From Clostridia bacterium (GTDB lineage Bacteria; Bacillota; Clostridia; Christensenellales; Borkfalkiaceae): a stretch of 46,576 nucleotides of DNA. A model generated the notes under the pieces. It ran no database searches. It was not told the origin of the DNA and saw only the letters and a program-made list of their open reading frames with translations. The DNA is taken from assembly GCA_900769565.1 (NCBI GenBank), contig CAAGHC010000050.1:1-46576 (forward strand). The letters run 5' to 3'. Positions 23,849-32,810 of this stretch are shown in pieces (positions within the stretch are counted from its first letter, which is position 1; the number at the start of each line of letters is the position of its first letter). Both the position numbers and the translations under genes were made by a program.

Positions 23849-25723
23849 ATGAAACAATTTAAGACTGAATCAAAAAGAATACTCGATTTAATGATTAACT
23901 CTATATACACTAATAAAGAGATATTTTTAAGAGAACTTATCTCTAACGCTAGCGACGCTATTGATAAGTTAAAGTTTATATCGCTTACCGATACAACTAT
24001 TAATTCTAACTTTAAAATCAGTTTAAGCGTTGATAAACTTAACCGTACTTTAACCATAGAAGACAATGGTATCGGCATGACCGAAAAAGATTTAGAGAAA
24101 AATCTTGGTACGATAGCAGAATCTGGTACGCTTGCATTTAAGAAAGAGAACGCAGGGCAGACGGATGGCGAACTAATCGGTCAGTTTGGCGTAGGTTTTT
24201 ATTCTGCATTCATGGTTGCTGATAAAATTACCGTTTATACTAGGGCGTACAAGTCTGACGTTGCTTATAAATGGGAAAGCGCAGGCGTTGAAGGTTACAC
24301 GATAGAGCAAACGGATAAGTTAGGCGTTGGTACAAAAATCGTACTTTCCTTAAAGGCAGATACCGACGACGTAAAGTATTCGGACTTTTTAGAACAGTAT
24401 AAAATTAGTTCACTCGTTAAACAATATTCAGATTATATTCGTTATCCTATTGAAATGTCGGTTACTCGCACCAAGAAAAAGGAAGACTCTACCGACGACA
24501 AGCCCGAATATATTGAATACGACGAACTTGAAACGTTAAATAGCATGGTTCCGTTATGGAAAAAGCCCAAGTCCGAAGTTTCGGAAGAGAACTTAAAAGA
24601 ATTTTATAAAAATGAATTCCATGATTATCAAGACCCCCTAAAGAGCATTTACGCCAAAATCGAAGGGGCTGTTACTTACGACACGTTGCTTTTCATTCCT
24701 CAACGTGCGCCATACGACTACTATTCAAAAGATTATAAAAAAGGCGTAAAACTTTACTGCAACGGCGTAATGATTATGGAAAAATGCGAAGAACTTTTAC
24801 CCGATTATTTCGGTTTTGTTCGTGGTATAGTTGATTCTTCAGATTTAAGCCTTAATATCTCTCGTGAAATTTTGCAACAGGATAGGCAGGTTAAGGCGAT
24901 TGCTAACGGGTTAGAAAAGAAAATTTTATCCGAACTCAAAAAGATGATGGAAGAGGACAGAGAATCTTACGAAAAACTCTTTAATGAGTTTGGTTTGTCT
25001 ATTAAGTTTGGCGTATACGCAGGCTTTGGCATGAATAAGGATAAGTTAAAAGATTTACTCATGTTCTATTCGTCAAAGAAGGAAAAATTAGTTACCCTTT
25101 CAGAATACGTTAAGGAAATGTTGGACGGTCAGCAAGATATTTATTACGCTTGCGGGGATAGTTACGAAAAAATCGCTAAACTTCCACAGATAGAAAAAGC
25201 AAAGGACAAGGGCTACGAAATACTATTCTTTAAAGACGGTGTGGACGAATTCGTTGCCAAAATTTTAATGGACTTTGAAGGGAAGAAGTTCAAGTCGGTT
25301 TCCGAGGCTGATTTTTCTTTAGAGAGCGAGGAAGAAAAGAGCGCACTTGACAAAAAAGCCGAAGAAATGAAAGACGTTCTTTCTTCGATTAAAGAAAATT
25401 TAGGCGATAAGGTTAAGGAAGTAAGGCTTACCACTAAATTAAAGTCGTATCCCGTATGCTTGATTGCAGGTGGCGACGTTTCTATCGAGATGGAAAAGGT
25501 ATTCAATTCAATGCCCAACGCCGACGGCAAGGTTAAAGCCGAAAAGATACTTGAAATCAGTAGCGAACACAAGATTATCGATACGCTTAAAAACTTATAC
25601 GCTACCGATAAAGATGCGCTTAAAAAATATTCAATAGTTCTTTACGAACAGGCAAGATTATTAGAAGGCTTAAGCATTGACGACGTTACCGAGTTCGTTA
25701 CTGCGCTAGCAGATATAATTTAA
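23849..25723 (+). CDS. htpG: Chaperone HtpG (Hsp90 family)
   Basis: This ATP-dependent dimeric cytosolic chaperone has 624 residues. The N-terminal GHKL ATPase domain has the conserved ELISNASDAIDKL helix (about residues 27-39), the DNGIGMT motif and the GQFGVGFYSAFMVA lid region. The middle domain has the LNISREILQQ segment with its catalytic arginine, and the C-terminal dimer domain ends in a helical EQARLLEG region. An upstream in-frame TTG at 23822 lies within the CIRCE, so ATG 23849, which follows TTGGAGAG, is the start. The CIRCE implies direct HrcA control, which differs from Bacillus subtilis, where htpG is not in the HrcA regulon. Confidence 0.95.
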   Translation: MKQFKTESKRILDLMINSIYTNKEIFLRELISNASDAIDKLKFISLTDTTINSNFKISLSVDKLNRTLTIEDNGIGMTEKDLEKNLGTIAESGTLAFKKENAGQTDGELIGQFGVGFYSAFMVADKITVYTRAYKSDVAYKWESAGVEGYTIEQTDKLGVGTKIVLSLKADTDDVKYSDFLEQYKISSLVKQYSDYIRYPIEMSVTRTKKKEDSTDDKPEYIEYDELETLNSMVPLWKKPKSEVSEENLKEFYKNEFHDYQDPLKSIYAKIEGAVTYDTLLFIPQRAPYDYYSKDYKKGVKLYCNGVMIMEKCEELLPDYFGFVRGIVDSSDLSLNISREILQQDRQVKAIANGLEKKILSELKKMMEEDRESYEKLFNEFGLSIKFGVYAGFGMNKDKLKDLLMFYSSKKEKLVTLSEYVKEMLDGQQDIYYACGDSYEKIAKLPQIEKAKDKGYEILFFKDGVDEFVAKILMDFEGKKFKSVSEADFSLESEEEKSALDKKAEEMKDVLSSIKENLGDKVKEVRLTTKLKSYPVCLIAGGDVSIEMEKVFNSMPNADGKVKAEKILEISSEHKIIDTLKNLYATDKDALKKYSIVLYEQARLLEGLSIDDVTEFVTALADII

Positions 25724-25735
25724 TCGAAAACAAAA

Positions 25736-25770
25736 GAAAACGCCTTTTTCAAGGTGTTTTCAACTTTTTT
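25736..25770 (+). terminator. Intrinsic terminator of htpG
   Basis: GAAAACGCCTT at 25736-25746 pairs with AAGGTGTTTTC at 25751-25761 (one wobble); CAAC and six Ts follow. Confidence 0.85.
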
Positions 25771-25821
25771 GGTATAACGTTATATAATGAAGATATTATA
25801 GAGTAAAAAAGAGGTGCTAGC

Positions 25822-28518
25822 GTGCTTAAGTTAAAAGGCATAACGAAAAAATACAAGGTTGCAGGTGGATACGTTGAGGCGTTAAAGGGGCTTGACGTAT
25901 GCTTTAGAAAGAACGAATTCGTTTCAATTTTAGGTCCGTCTGGATGTGGAAAGACCACTACGCTTAATATCGTCGGTGGGCTTGATAAGTATACTTCGGG
26001 CGACCTTATCATTGCGGGTAAATCTACTAAAAACTTTAAAGATAGGGACTGGGACGTTTATCGTAACCATAGAATAGGCTTTATTTTCCAAAGTTACAAT
26101 CTTATTCCGCACCAAACAGTATTAGGCAACGTAGAACTTGCGCTAACTATTTCGGGCGTAAGCAAGGAAGAACGTATTCGTCGTGCGCTAAATGCGCTTG
26201 AAAAGGTAGGATTAAAGGGCGAAGAATATAAACGCCCCAACCAACTTTCCGGTGGACAATGCCAAAGAGTTGCTATTGCAAGGGCGTTAGTTAACGAGCC
26301 GGATATTTTACTTGCAGACGAGCCGACCGGTGCTTTAGACAGTAAAACTAGCGTTCAAATTATGGAACTTATCAAGGAAATTTCTAAAGATAAGTTGGTT
26401 ATAATGGTTACGCACAACGGGGAAATTGCAGAGCAGTATTCCACTCGTATCGTTAGACTTGTCGACGGGGAAATTATAGAAGATACTAACCCGTTTAGTG
26501 AGCAAGACGAACTTGAAGAAGTAAATGCGCTTAAAACGAATAGTGAACAGACCGAAAAAACCTTTCAACCCGTAAAAACGGTAAAGGCTAAAAAAACGAA
26601 GAAAGAAAAAGCCAAAATGAGCTACTTTACAGCGTTTAAACTTTCACTTCGAAATCTTTTTACCAAGCGTGGTAGAACGGTGCTTACTTCCTTTGCAGGC
26701 TCAATCGGAATAATAGGTATATCTGCCGTAATTGCAGTTTCTACCGGTGTCAGAGCGTTTATTGCAAATATGCAAGACGATATGCTATCCGGTAATCCTA
26801 TAACCATACAGGAAACTGCGCTTGACTTTTCTTCCATGATGGATAACATGAGCATGGAACAAAAGGTAGAAATGATAAAAAAAGACGGCTACGTTAACGT
26901 TGACAACATGGTTGAATACCTTGCTGAACAGTACGACATGATGGATTCGTTACTAAAAGAAAACGACATTAGGGCAGAGTACGTAGATTACGTTCGTCAA
27001 ATGCCTAAAGAGTACGGTACGGTTAAGATTGACTACGGTATCGACGTTACTAATAATATTTACACGGACTTTTATAAGGATAACCAGAATAAGAGAAACG
27101 TTTCGCTATCGTCGATTAAGCAAATATACACGGGCGTTATCGGTAAAACTTCGCTTGCCGACCAAGCACCCGTAATCGCTACCCTTGGCGAAACTTTTAT
27201 GCAAGCTCCGTCGGATAGAGATTATATTCTCACTCAATACGACCTTTTAACGGGCGACGTTGCAAGTAATTACGACGAAATTATGATTGTCGTAAACAAG
27301 GATAGGGCGCTTACCGACCTTATGCTAGGGCAACTTGGCTACTATTCGCAGGACGGATTTTTGAATATAGTTAACAAGGTTGACAGTACCGTGGGTAACG
27401 AAGACCCCACGCTAGATAAAAGCGAATTTTCATACCAAGAATTAATGGGTAAGGAATTTATTTGGTACGATAACGATACGGTGTTCGGGGATAAAAGTTC
27501 TTATACCGTACCTGCCCAAAACGGTATGGTCACTTACGTAAACTTTGGTTATAATTATGATAGTAACTCGTTTACAAAAGAGCAGAAAGATAATGGTGTA
27601 AAACTTAAAATAGTTGGTATTTTACAGCCGAAAGAAGAAATTAATTTTGGTTGCTTGCAAACGGGTATATACTATACGGGTGCGTTTAGCGAGTACGTTA
27701 TTGAAAAAAACTACGATAGTGAAATTGCGTCTTTTTATAGGGATAAAACCGAGAATGCGCCCGAAGAATTAAATTACGTTTTCTCGACTTACGATTACAC
27801 GTTTGAGTATGAAGGCTCACACACGGGAAAAGCGCAAGTGGGTAAGTATAATTCAATGATGAGTATGTTCTCGGGTGGAACGCCCGTATATCAACTTACG
27901 TCAAGGCATTTGGGTGGGGAAAAGATTGCTAACGATATAAGCATTTATCCTGCCGACTTTGAAATGAAAGATAGAGTTACCGAATATCTAGATAAGTGGA
28001 ACGAAAAGGGCGATATAATGGTAAACGGCACGACCTATACTTTTGAAGACAGAATTGAAACCGACTACACGGATACACTTTCGTTAATTATTGCAATGAT
28101 AAATACCATGATTGACGTGGTGACTTACGCACTAATTTCCTTTACGTCCTTGTCGCTAGTGGTTTCTTGCGTAATGATTGCAATAATTACCTACGTTTCT
28201 GTTGTGGAAAGGGTAAAAGAAATAGGTGTAATTCGTGCGCTCGGTGGCAGAAAACGTGACGTTTCTAACTTATTTAACGCAGAAACGCTCATTATCGGCG
28301 CAGTTTCTGGTGGAATAGGCGTTGGCGTAACCTACTTGCTATCATTTATAGTAAACTTAATAGTAAAGAGTTTAGCAGGGTTTAAGATTATGATTTTACC
28401 ATTTGGTTCGGCACTTATAATGGTGGGTTTAAGCGTAGGTTTAACCGTGCTTTCAGGTCTTATTCCGTCAAGAAAGGCGGCGCAACAAGACCCCGTAGTA
28501 GCACTTCGCACGGAATAG
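25822..28518 (+). CDS. ABC transporter, fused ATPase and FtsX/MacB-type permease
   Basis: This is an 898-residue membrane protein. The ATPase comes first: Walker A GPSGCGKT at residues 38-45, the LSGGQ signature at 142-146, Walker B ILLADEP at 162-168 and switch His198. A charged linker follows to about residue 270, then a first hydrophobic helix near 290-305, a long extracytoplasmic region of roughly 400 residues, and three C-terminal helices of FtsX type with the VVERVKEIGVIRALGG motif. This is the MacB/LolD-E layout used for export of peptides or drugs or for mechanical signalling. No membrane fusion partner is encoded nearby. The start is GTG 25822 after GAGGTG. It lies between two HrcA-controlled units but has no CIRCE. 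Confidence 0.88.
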   Translation: MLKLKGITKKYKVAGGYVEALKGLDVCFRKNEFVSILGPSGCGKTTTLNIVGGLDKYTSGDLIIAGKSTKNFKDRDWDVYRNHRIGFIFQSYNLIPHQTVLGNVELALTISGVSKEERIRRALNALEKVGLKGEEYKRPNQLSGGQCQRVAIARALVNEPDILLADEPTGALDSKTSVQIMELIKEISKDKLVIMVTHNGEIAEQYSTRIVRLVDGEIIEDTNPFSEQDELEEVNALKTNSEQTEKTFQPVKTVKAKKTKKEKAKMSYFTAFKLSLRNLFTKRGRTVLTSFAGSIGIIGISAVIAVSTGVRAFIANMQDDMLSGNPITIQETALDFSSMMDNMSMEQKVEMIKKDGYVNVDNMVEYLAEQYDMMDSLLKENDIRAEYVDYVRQMPKEYGTVKIDYGIDVTNNIYTDFYKDNQNKRNVSLSSIKQIYTGVIGKTSLADQAPVIATLGETFMQAPSDRDYILTQYDLLTGDVASNYDEIMIVVNKDRALTDLMLGQLGYYSQDGFLNIVNKVDSTVGNEDPTLDKSEFSYQELMGKEFIWYDNDTVFGDKSSYTVPAQNGMVTYVNFGYNYDSNSFTKEQKDNGVKLKIVGILQPKEEINFGCLQTGIYYTGAFSEYVIEKNYDSEIASFYRDKTENAPEELNYVFSTYDYTFEYEGSHTGKAQVGKYNSMMSMFSGGTPVYQLTSRHLGGEKIANDISIYPADFEMKDRVTEYLDKWNEKGDIMVNGTTYTFEDRIETDYTDTLSLIIAMINTMIDVVTYALISFTSLSLVVSCVMIAIITYVSVVERVKEIGVIRALGGRKRDVSNLFNAETLIIGAVSGGIGVGVTYLLSFIVNLIVKSLAGFKIMILPFGSALIMVGLSVGLTVLSGLIPSRKAAQQDPVVALRTE

Positions 28519-28538
28519 AAAATAAATAAAAATTAAAG

Positions 28539-28572
28539 GCGCAACCATGTTTTATTTGGTTGCGCTTTTCGT
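28539..28572 (+). terminator. Intrinsic terminator of the ABC transporter
   Basis: GCGCAACCA at 28539-28547 pairs with TGGTTGCGC at 28557-28565, then TTTTC. Confidence 0.87.
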
Positions 28573-28653
28573 TTAACAAATCGTGTAAAACCTTTTAATT
28601 ACATTGATAGTTTGTTAGACTAAAAATTTTTTTATTTTTATTGTCGTAAAACC

Positions 28654-28682
28654 TTGACAAAGGCGCATAATAAGTGTAAAAT
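28654..28682 (+). promoter_or_regulatory. Promoter of the hrcA operon
   Basis: TTGACA at 28654-28659 and TAAAAT at 28677-28682 are 17 bp apart. Confidence 0.88.
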
Positions 28683-28693
28683 TATCTCGAAAG

Positions 28694-28720
28694 TTAGCAG
28701 TTAGCCCGAAAGAGTGCTAA
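28694..28720 (+). promoter_or_regulatory. CIRCE operator before hrcA
   Basis: TTAGCAGTT-N9-GAGTGCTAA has an exact right arm and two changes in the left arm, making it the weakest of the three CIRCE sites here. Autoregulation of hrcA is expected. Confidence 0.92.
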
Positions 28721-28754
28721 CAGAAAACTTTTCAAAGTGCCAGAGGTGAAAAGG

Positions 28755-29780
28755 ATGAAACTCTCCGACAGAAAAAAGAAAATATTACAGCTTGTCGTAG
28801 ACGATTATATTTCCACGGCGCAACCTGTTTCTAGCAAGAGTATAACGGAAAAATATCTTACGAACATAAGTTCTGCGACGGTAAGAAGTGAACTTGCAGG
28901 GCTTGAAGAACTTGGGTATTTAACTCAACTGCACACTAGTAGCGGTAGAGTGCCGTCTATAGATGCTTATAGGTTGTACGTAGGCGAGCTTATGGATAAA
29001 AGCAAACTTACGGCAAAAGAACTAGGGGCGATTAAGAGTGCTTTTAAGGACCACGCTAACAATTTAGAGTCGGTCGTTCAAAACGCCGTTAAGGTAATAA
29101 GCGACTTAACCGATTACACTTCGGTAGGTTACACGGCTCACGACGCTAAAGACAAGGTGGTTAAGATTGATATTTTCCGACACAAGCCCACGCAAGCATT
29201 GCTTTTAATCGTTACCGAAAACATTTTAATAAGGGATAAATTTATCGACATTCCAGAGAATATGAGCGATAGCCAAATTCAAGAGGCAAGTGCGCTAATG
29301 CAAAAACTTTTCGTAGGGAAAGCGCTTGGCGAAATCATGGGGCTTAACGGTGAGATTACTGAAGAGTTTTCCGTTTATCGTGAAATCTTCGATAGCGTTA
29401 TGCAAGCGATAGAAGAATATATCGAGCATAAGAGCGGTGAAGTTTTGATGGAAGGCGAAGGCAAAATTCTAAACCACCCCGAATATAACGATTCGGAAAA
29501 GGTTAAAAACTTCCTTTCGGTAGTTACGAGTAAAGATAAACTTGCGGGATTGCTTGCGACCGATAGCGACAATATTGAAATCAATATTAAAATCGGTGGC
29601 GAGGACGGTAAGGAAATGCCCGACGATTGTTCGTTAGTTACGGCAACTTACTCGGCAAGTGGCGTAAAGATAGGAACTTACGGCGTTATAGGGCCGTTGA
29701 GAATGGATTATCAAAAGGTAGTTTCCGTGCTAGAAGGCGTGGGAAGAATACTTGAAGATATATTGACAAACAAAAAATAA
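28755..29780 (+). CDS. hrcA: Heat-inducible transcription repressor HrcA
   Basis: HrcA binds CIRCE as a dimer and is kept active by GroEL in known systems. The 341-residue protein starts with a winged-helix domain (LSDRKKKILQLVVDDYI, then PVSSKSI and SSATVRSELAGLEELGYL). It continues with a GAF-like middle region and the inserted dimerisation segment. The C-terminal YSASGVKIGTYGVIGPLRMDY motif is typical. A GTG at 28737 is in frame, but ATG 28755 follows AGAGGTGA at ideal spacing and begins with the conserved fold. It opens the operon hrcA-grpE-dnaK-ygjV-like pair-dnaJ and probably controls the three CIRCE sites in this window. No groESL lies here. Confidence 0.95.
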   Translation: MKLSDRKKKILQLVVDDYISTAQPVSSKSITEKYLTNISSATVRSELAGLEELGYLTQLHTSSGRVPSIDAYRLYVGELMDKSKLTAKELGAIKSAFKDHANNLESVVQNAVKVISDLTDYTSVGYTAHDAKDKVVKIDIFRHKPTQALLLIVTENILIRDKFIDIPENMSDSQIQEASALMQKLFVGKALGEIMGLNGEITEEFSVYREIFDSVMQAIEEYIEHKSGEVLMEGEGKILNHPEYNDSEKVKNFLSVVTSKDKLAGLLATDSDNIEINIKIGGEDGKEMPDDCSLVTATYSASGVKIGTYGVIGPLRMDYQKVVSVLEGVGRILEDILTNKK

Positions 29781-29791
29781 AGGACGTAGAC

Positions 29792-30313
29792 ATGGAAGAA
29801 AAGAAGACTAAAAAGAGCGAAAATAAAGTTTCCGAAAAGGAAAAGGCTCTAATTGAAGAAAATGAAAACCTTATAAAGCAGATGGAAACGCTAAAAGTTG
29901 AATCTGACGAGTACAAGGATAAATGGATGAGAAACGTTGCCGAATTCGACAACTACAAAAAGCGCAATGCTAAACTCTGGCAGGACGCTTTTAACGAGGG
30001 CGTTGCAAGTGTAATCAACAAAATCTTGCCCGTTGGCGACAATCTTGACTGGGCTTTGACTTTAGGGCTTGACGAAAAGACAGCCGAAGGTATTAAAAAT
30101 ATTAGGCGCAAGTTTGACGAAACGCTTTCGAGTATGGAAATTGAAGAAATTAATCCGATAGGTCAACCTTTCGACCCCAACGTTGCAGAGGCAGTTATGC
30201 AAGTTCCTGCAGGTGAAGGGGAAGAAGTTGACACCGTTAAACAGGTATTCCAAAAGGGGTATCGCAAAAAAGAAAAGATAATTAGATACGCTAAAGTAAG
30301 CGTAATTAAATAA
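29792..30313 (+). CDS. grpE: Nucleotide exchange factor GrpE
   Basis: GrpE releases ADP from DnaK. The 173-residue protein has a charged N-terminal tail, then a long coiled-coil helix (about residues 10-65, with NVAEFDNYKKR) that forms the dimer stalk. The beta domain follows, with the INPIGQPFDPNVAEAVMQV signature and the YRKKEKIIRYAKVSV end. It lies 11 bases after hrcA with an AAAGGACG ribosome site and 29 bases before dnaK. Size and order match other Firmicutes heat-shock operons. Confidence 0.95.
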   Translation: MEEKKTKKSENKVSEKEKALIEENENLIKQMETLKVESDEYKDKWMRNVAEFDNYKKRNAKLWQDAFNEGVASVINKILPVGDNLDWALTLGLDEKTAEGIKNIRRKFDETLSSMEIEEINPIGQPFDPNVAEAVMQVPAGEGEEVDTVKQVFQKGYRKKEKIIRYAKVSVIK

Positions 30314-30342
30314 AATATTGAAAATAAGGAGATTTAGATATT

Positions 30343-32136
30343 ATGAAAACTATAGGTATTGACTTAGGAACTACAAACTCTTGCGTAGCGGTTATGGAAA
30401 ACGGTGAACCCGTTGTTATCGCTAACGCTGAAGGCTCTAGAACGACCCCGTCCGTAGTGGCATTCCAAAAGGACGGCGAAAGATTAGTTGGTCAGGTTGC
30501 AAAGCGTCAAGCTGTTTCCAACCCCGACAGAACGATTTCATCAATTAAAAGACACATGGGCTCTAACTATAAGGTAGAAATTGACGGAAAAGGTTATACC
30601 CCTCAAGAAATTTCTGCAATGGTGCTCACTAAACTTAAAAAGGATGCCGAGGCATATCTTGGTGGCACGGTAACCGACGCCGTTATTACTTGTCCTGCAT
30701 ACTTTACCGATAGCCAAAGACAGGCTACTAAAGATGCTGGTAAAATCGCTGGCTTGAACGTACTTCGTATAATAAACGAACCGACTGCCGCTGCACTTTC
30801 TTACGGTCTTGATAAGGAAGGCAAAACCCAAAAGGTTATTATTTACGACCTTGGTGGTGGTACTTTCGACGTTTCTATTATGGAAATCGGTGACGGCGTA
30901 TTTGAAGTTTTAGCAACTAGTGGTAACAATATGCTCGGTGGTGATGACTTCGATAATAGGGTAATGGAATATCTCGCAAGCGAATTTAAGGCTAAAGAAG
31001 GTATCGACCTTAAGAACGATAAACTTGCTATGCAAAGACTTAAAGAGGCTGCTGAAAAGGCGAAAATCGAACTTTCTGGTATAAGCAAAACTAACGTAAA
31101 CCTTCCCTTTATCACGGCAGATGCAACCGGTCCTAAACACCTTGACGTTGATATTACCAAACAAAAATTCGACGCTCTTACCGAAGATTTAGTTCAAGCA
31201 ACCGTTATACCCCTTAAAAAGGCTATGGACGACGCTAAACTTTCCTATTCTGAAATCGATAAGGTTATTTTAGTTGGTGGTTCAACTCGTATCCCTGCAG
31301 TTATCGACGAAGTAAGAAAGGTTACCGGCAAAGAACCCTTCAAGGGCATTAACCCCGACGAATGCGTTGCTATCGGCGCTGCAATTCAAGGTGGCGTACT
31401 ATCCGGTGAAGTTAAGGACGTTCTCTTATTAGACGTTACCCCCTTGTCGCTCGGTATCGAAACGCTCGGTGGCGTTTGCACCAAGCTTATTGAAAGAAAT
31501 ACTACTATCCCCGTAAAGAAATCTCAAGTTTTCTCTACGGCTGCTGATAATCAAACGGCTGTTGATATTCACATTTTACAAGGTGAACGTGAATTCGCTA
31601 AAGACAACAAGACGCTCGGCAACTTCCAACTTTCAGGTATTGCACCTGCGCCCCGTGGAATTCCGCAAATCGAAGTTACTTTCGATATTGACGCTAACGG
31701 TATCGTAAACGTTTCTGCAAAAGACCTTGGAACGGGCAAATCTCAAAACGTTACAATCACTTCGTCTTCTAACCTTTCTGAAGAAGATATCAATAAGGCT
31801 GTAAACGAAGCAAAACAATACGAAGAAGAAGACAAAAAGCGTAAGGAAGTAGTTGATAATCACAACAAACTTGACGGTTTAATTTTCACGATTGAAAAAT
31901 CAATCAAGGACTTGGGCGACAAGGTTTCTGAAGAAGACAAGGCTAAACTTGAAGAAGAAATCAAACTTGCTAAAACCGAACTTGAATCTAACGACAACGA
32001 CAGAATTGTTAAGGCTACTGAAAAACTTTCGGAAGTTTCACAAGGTATCTTCGGCAAGATTTATCAACAAGCAAATCCGCAAGGCGACTCGAATGCTCAA
32101 GGTGGCGCTGACGGTGGGGAAGAATTCCATCAATAA
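30343..32136 (+). CDS. dnaK: Chaperone DnaK (Hsp70)
   Basis: This ATP-driven chaperone has 597 residues. The nucleotide-binding domain starts with IGIDLGTTNSCVAVMENG and contains the AYFTDSQRQATKDAGKIAGL and IYDLGGGTFDVS phosphate motifs. The linker is DVLLLDVTPLSLGIETLGG, and the substrate domain has the GERE and NKTLGNFQL segments. The C-terminal lid is helical and ends in a Gly/Gln-rich tail (QGDSNAQGGADGG). The lid tail is short compared with Escherichia coli. The start follows AAGGAGA. The gene is followed not by dnaJ but by two membrane protein genes, which is unusual. Confidence 0.97.
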   Translation: MKTIGIDLGTTNSCVAVMENGEPVVIANAEGSRTTPSVVAFQKDGERLVGQVAKRQAVSNPDRTISSIKRHMGSNYKVEIDGKGYTPQEISAMVLTKLKKDAEAYLGGTVTDAVITCPAYFTDSQRQATKDAGKIAGLNVLRIINEPTAAALSYGLDKEGKTQKVIIYDLGGGTFDVSIMEIGDGVFEVLATSGNNMLGGDDFDNRVMEYLASEFKAKEGIDLKNDKLAMQRLKEAAEKAKIELSGISKTNVNLPFITADATGPKHLDVDITKQKFDALTEDLVQATVIPLKKAMDDAKLSYSEIDKVILVGGSTRIPAVIDEVRKVTGKEPFKGINPDECVAIGAAIQGGVLSGEVKDVLLLDVTPLSLGIETLGGVCTKLIERNTTIPVKKSQVFSTAADNQTAVDIHILQGEREFAKDNKTLGNFQLSGIAPAPRGIPQIEVTFDIDANGIVNVSAKDLGTGKSQNVTITSSSNLSEEDINKAVNEAKQYEEEDKKRKEVVDNHNKLDGLIFTIEKSIKDLGDKVSEEDKAKLEEEIKLAKTELESNDNDRIVKATEKLSEVSQGIFGKIYQQANPQGDSNAQGGADGGEEFHQ

Positions 32137-32157
32137 GAGTATATTAACTCAAAGTAA

Positions 32158-32778
32158 ATGAATAATTTATTATTGTTTTCCTTAACGGATATTACAAATA
32201 AGTTAAATAATACGCTTGGCATTTGGTATTTAATAATACTAAATGCCTTTGGCGTTATGGCGATAATATGTAAGGTTATCGAATATCAAGTAAAAAAACG
32301 CAAAACTATGTTTTTGACCATAACGATTGCTAGTGTTTGTTGGCTTTTTTACTTTTTACTCTACGGAAACTTAACTAGTTCGCTGACCATTTTATTAGGT
32401 ATTGTTAGACTTCTAGTTTTCATGAGAAGGGATACTTGTCAGTGGGCGAGAAGCGTGTTTTGGTTATACTTATTTTTAGCGTTGCAAGTGGCGGTTGCCG
32501 TTTACACGTCGATTATAGGTTTTTCGTGGTTGGACGTGTTTGCGCTCTCTGCCGGTTTCGTAGGAATTTTTGCATATTTCGTAACTAATCCAAGGCTATA
32601 TCGTGCAATATCGTTCGTACATATGTCGCTTTGGGTTGTAAACAGTATCATATATTTTTATCCGATAGCGTTGATTTCCGACTCGTTTAGCACTATCTCG
32701 TGCGGGGTTGCAATATATCGTTTCGACTTAAGAAAATACGCACGTCAAGATAAAATCGAAGGAGAGAAAACGAATTAA
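32158..32778 (+). CDS. YgjV-like inner membrane protein, copy A
   Basis: This 206-residue hydrophobic protein has about six or seven predicted membrane helices. It resembles the YgjV family (Imp-YgjV) of uncharacterised bacterial inner membrane proteins. The N-terminal helix holds WYLIILNAFGV followed by KVIEYQVKKR at the cytoplasmic side. The C terminus has the SCGVAIYRFDLR segment matching the family's final N-x-x-x-x-R-F-x-x-R-like pattern. It lies 22 bases after dnaK in the heat-shock operon. No clear ribosome site precedes the ATG, so it may be weakly translated or coupled to dnaK. Copy B follows. They share a 24-base identical segment (32222-32245 and 32881-32904), so they arose by duplication. 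The function is unknown. Confidence 0.72.
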   Translation: MNNLLLFSLTDITNKLNNTLGIWYLIILNAFGVMAIICKVIEYQVKKRKTMFLTITIASVCWLFYFLLYGNLTSSLTILLGIVRLLVFMRRDTCQWARSVFWLYLFLALQVAVAVYTSIIGFSWLDVFALSAGFVGIFAYFVTNPRLYRAISFVHMSLWVVNSIIYFYPIALISDSFSTISCGVAIYRFDLRKYARQDKIEGEKTN

Positions 32779-32810
32779 AAAACTGAATTTAATTCGTCGA
32801 ATTTTAGAAC

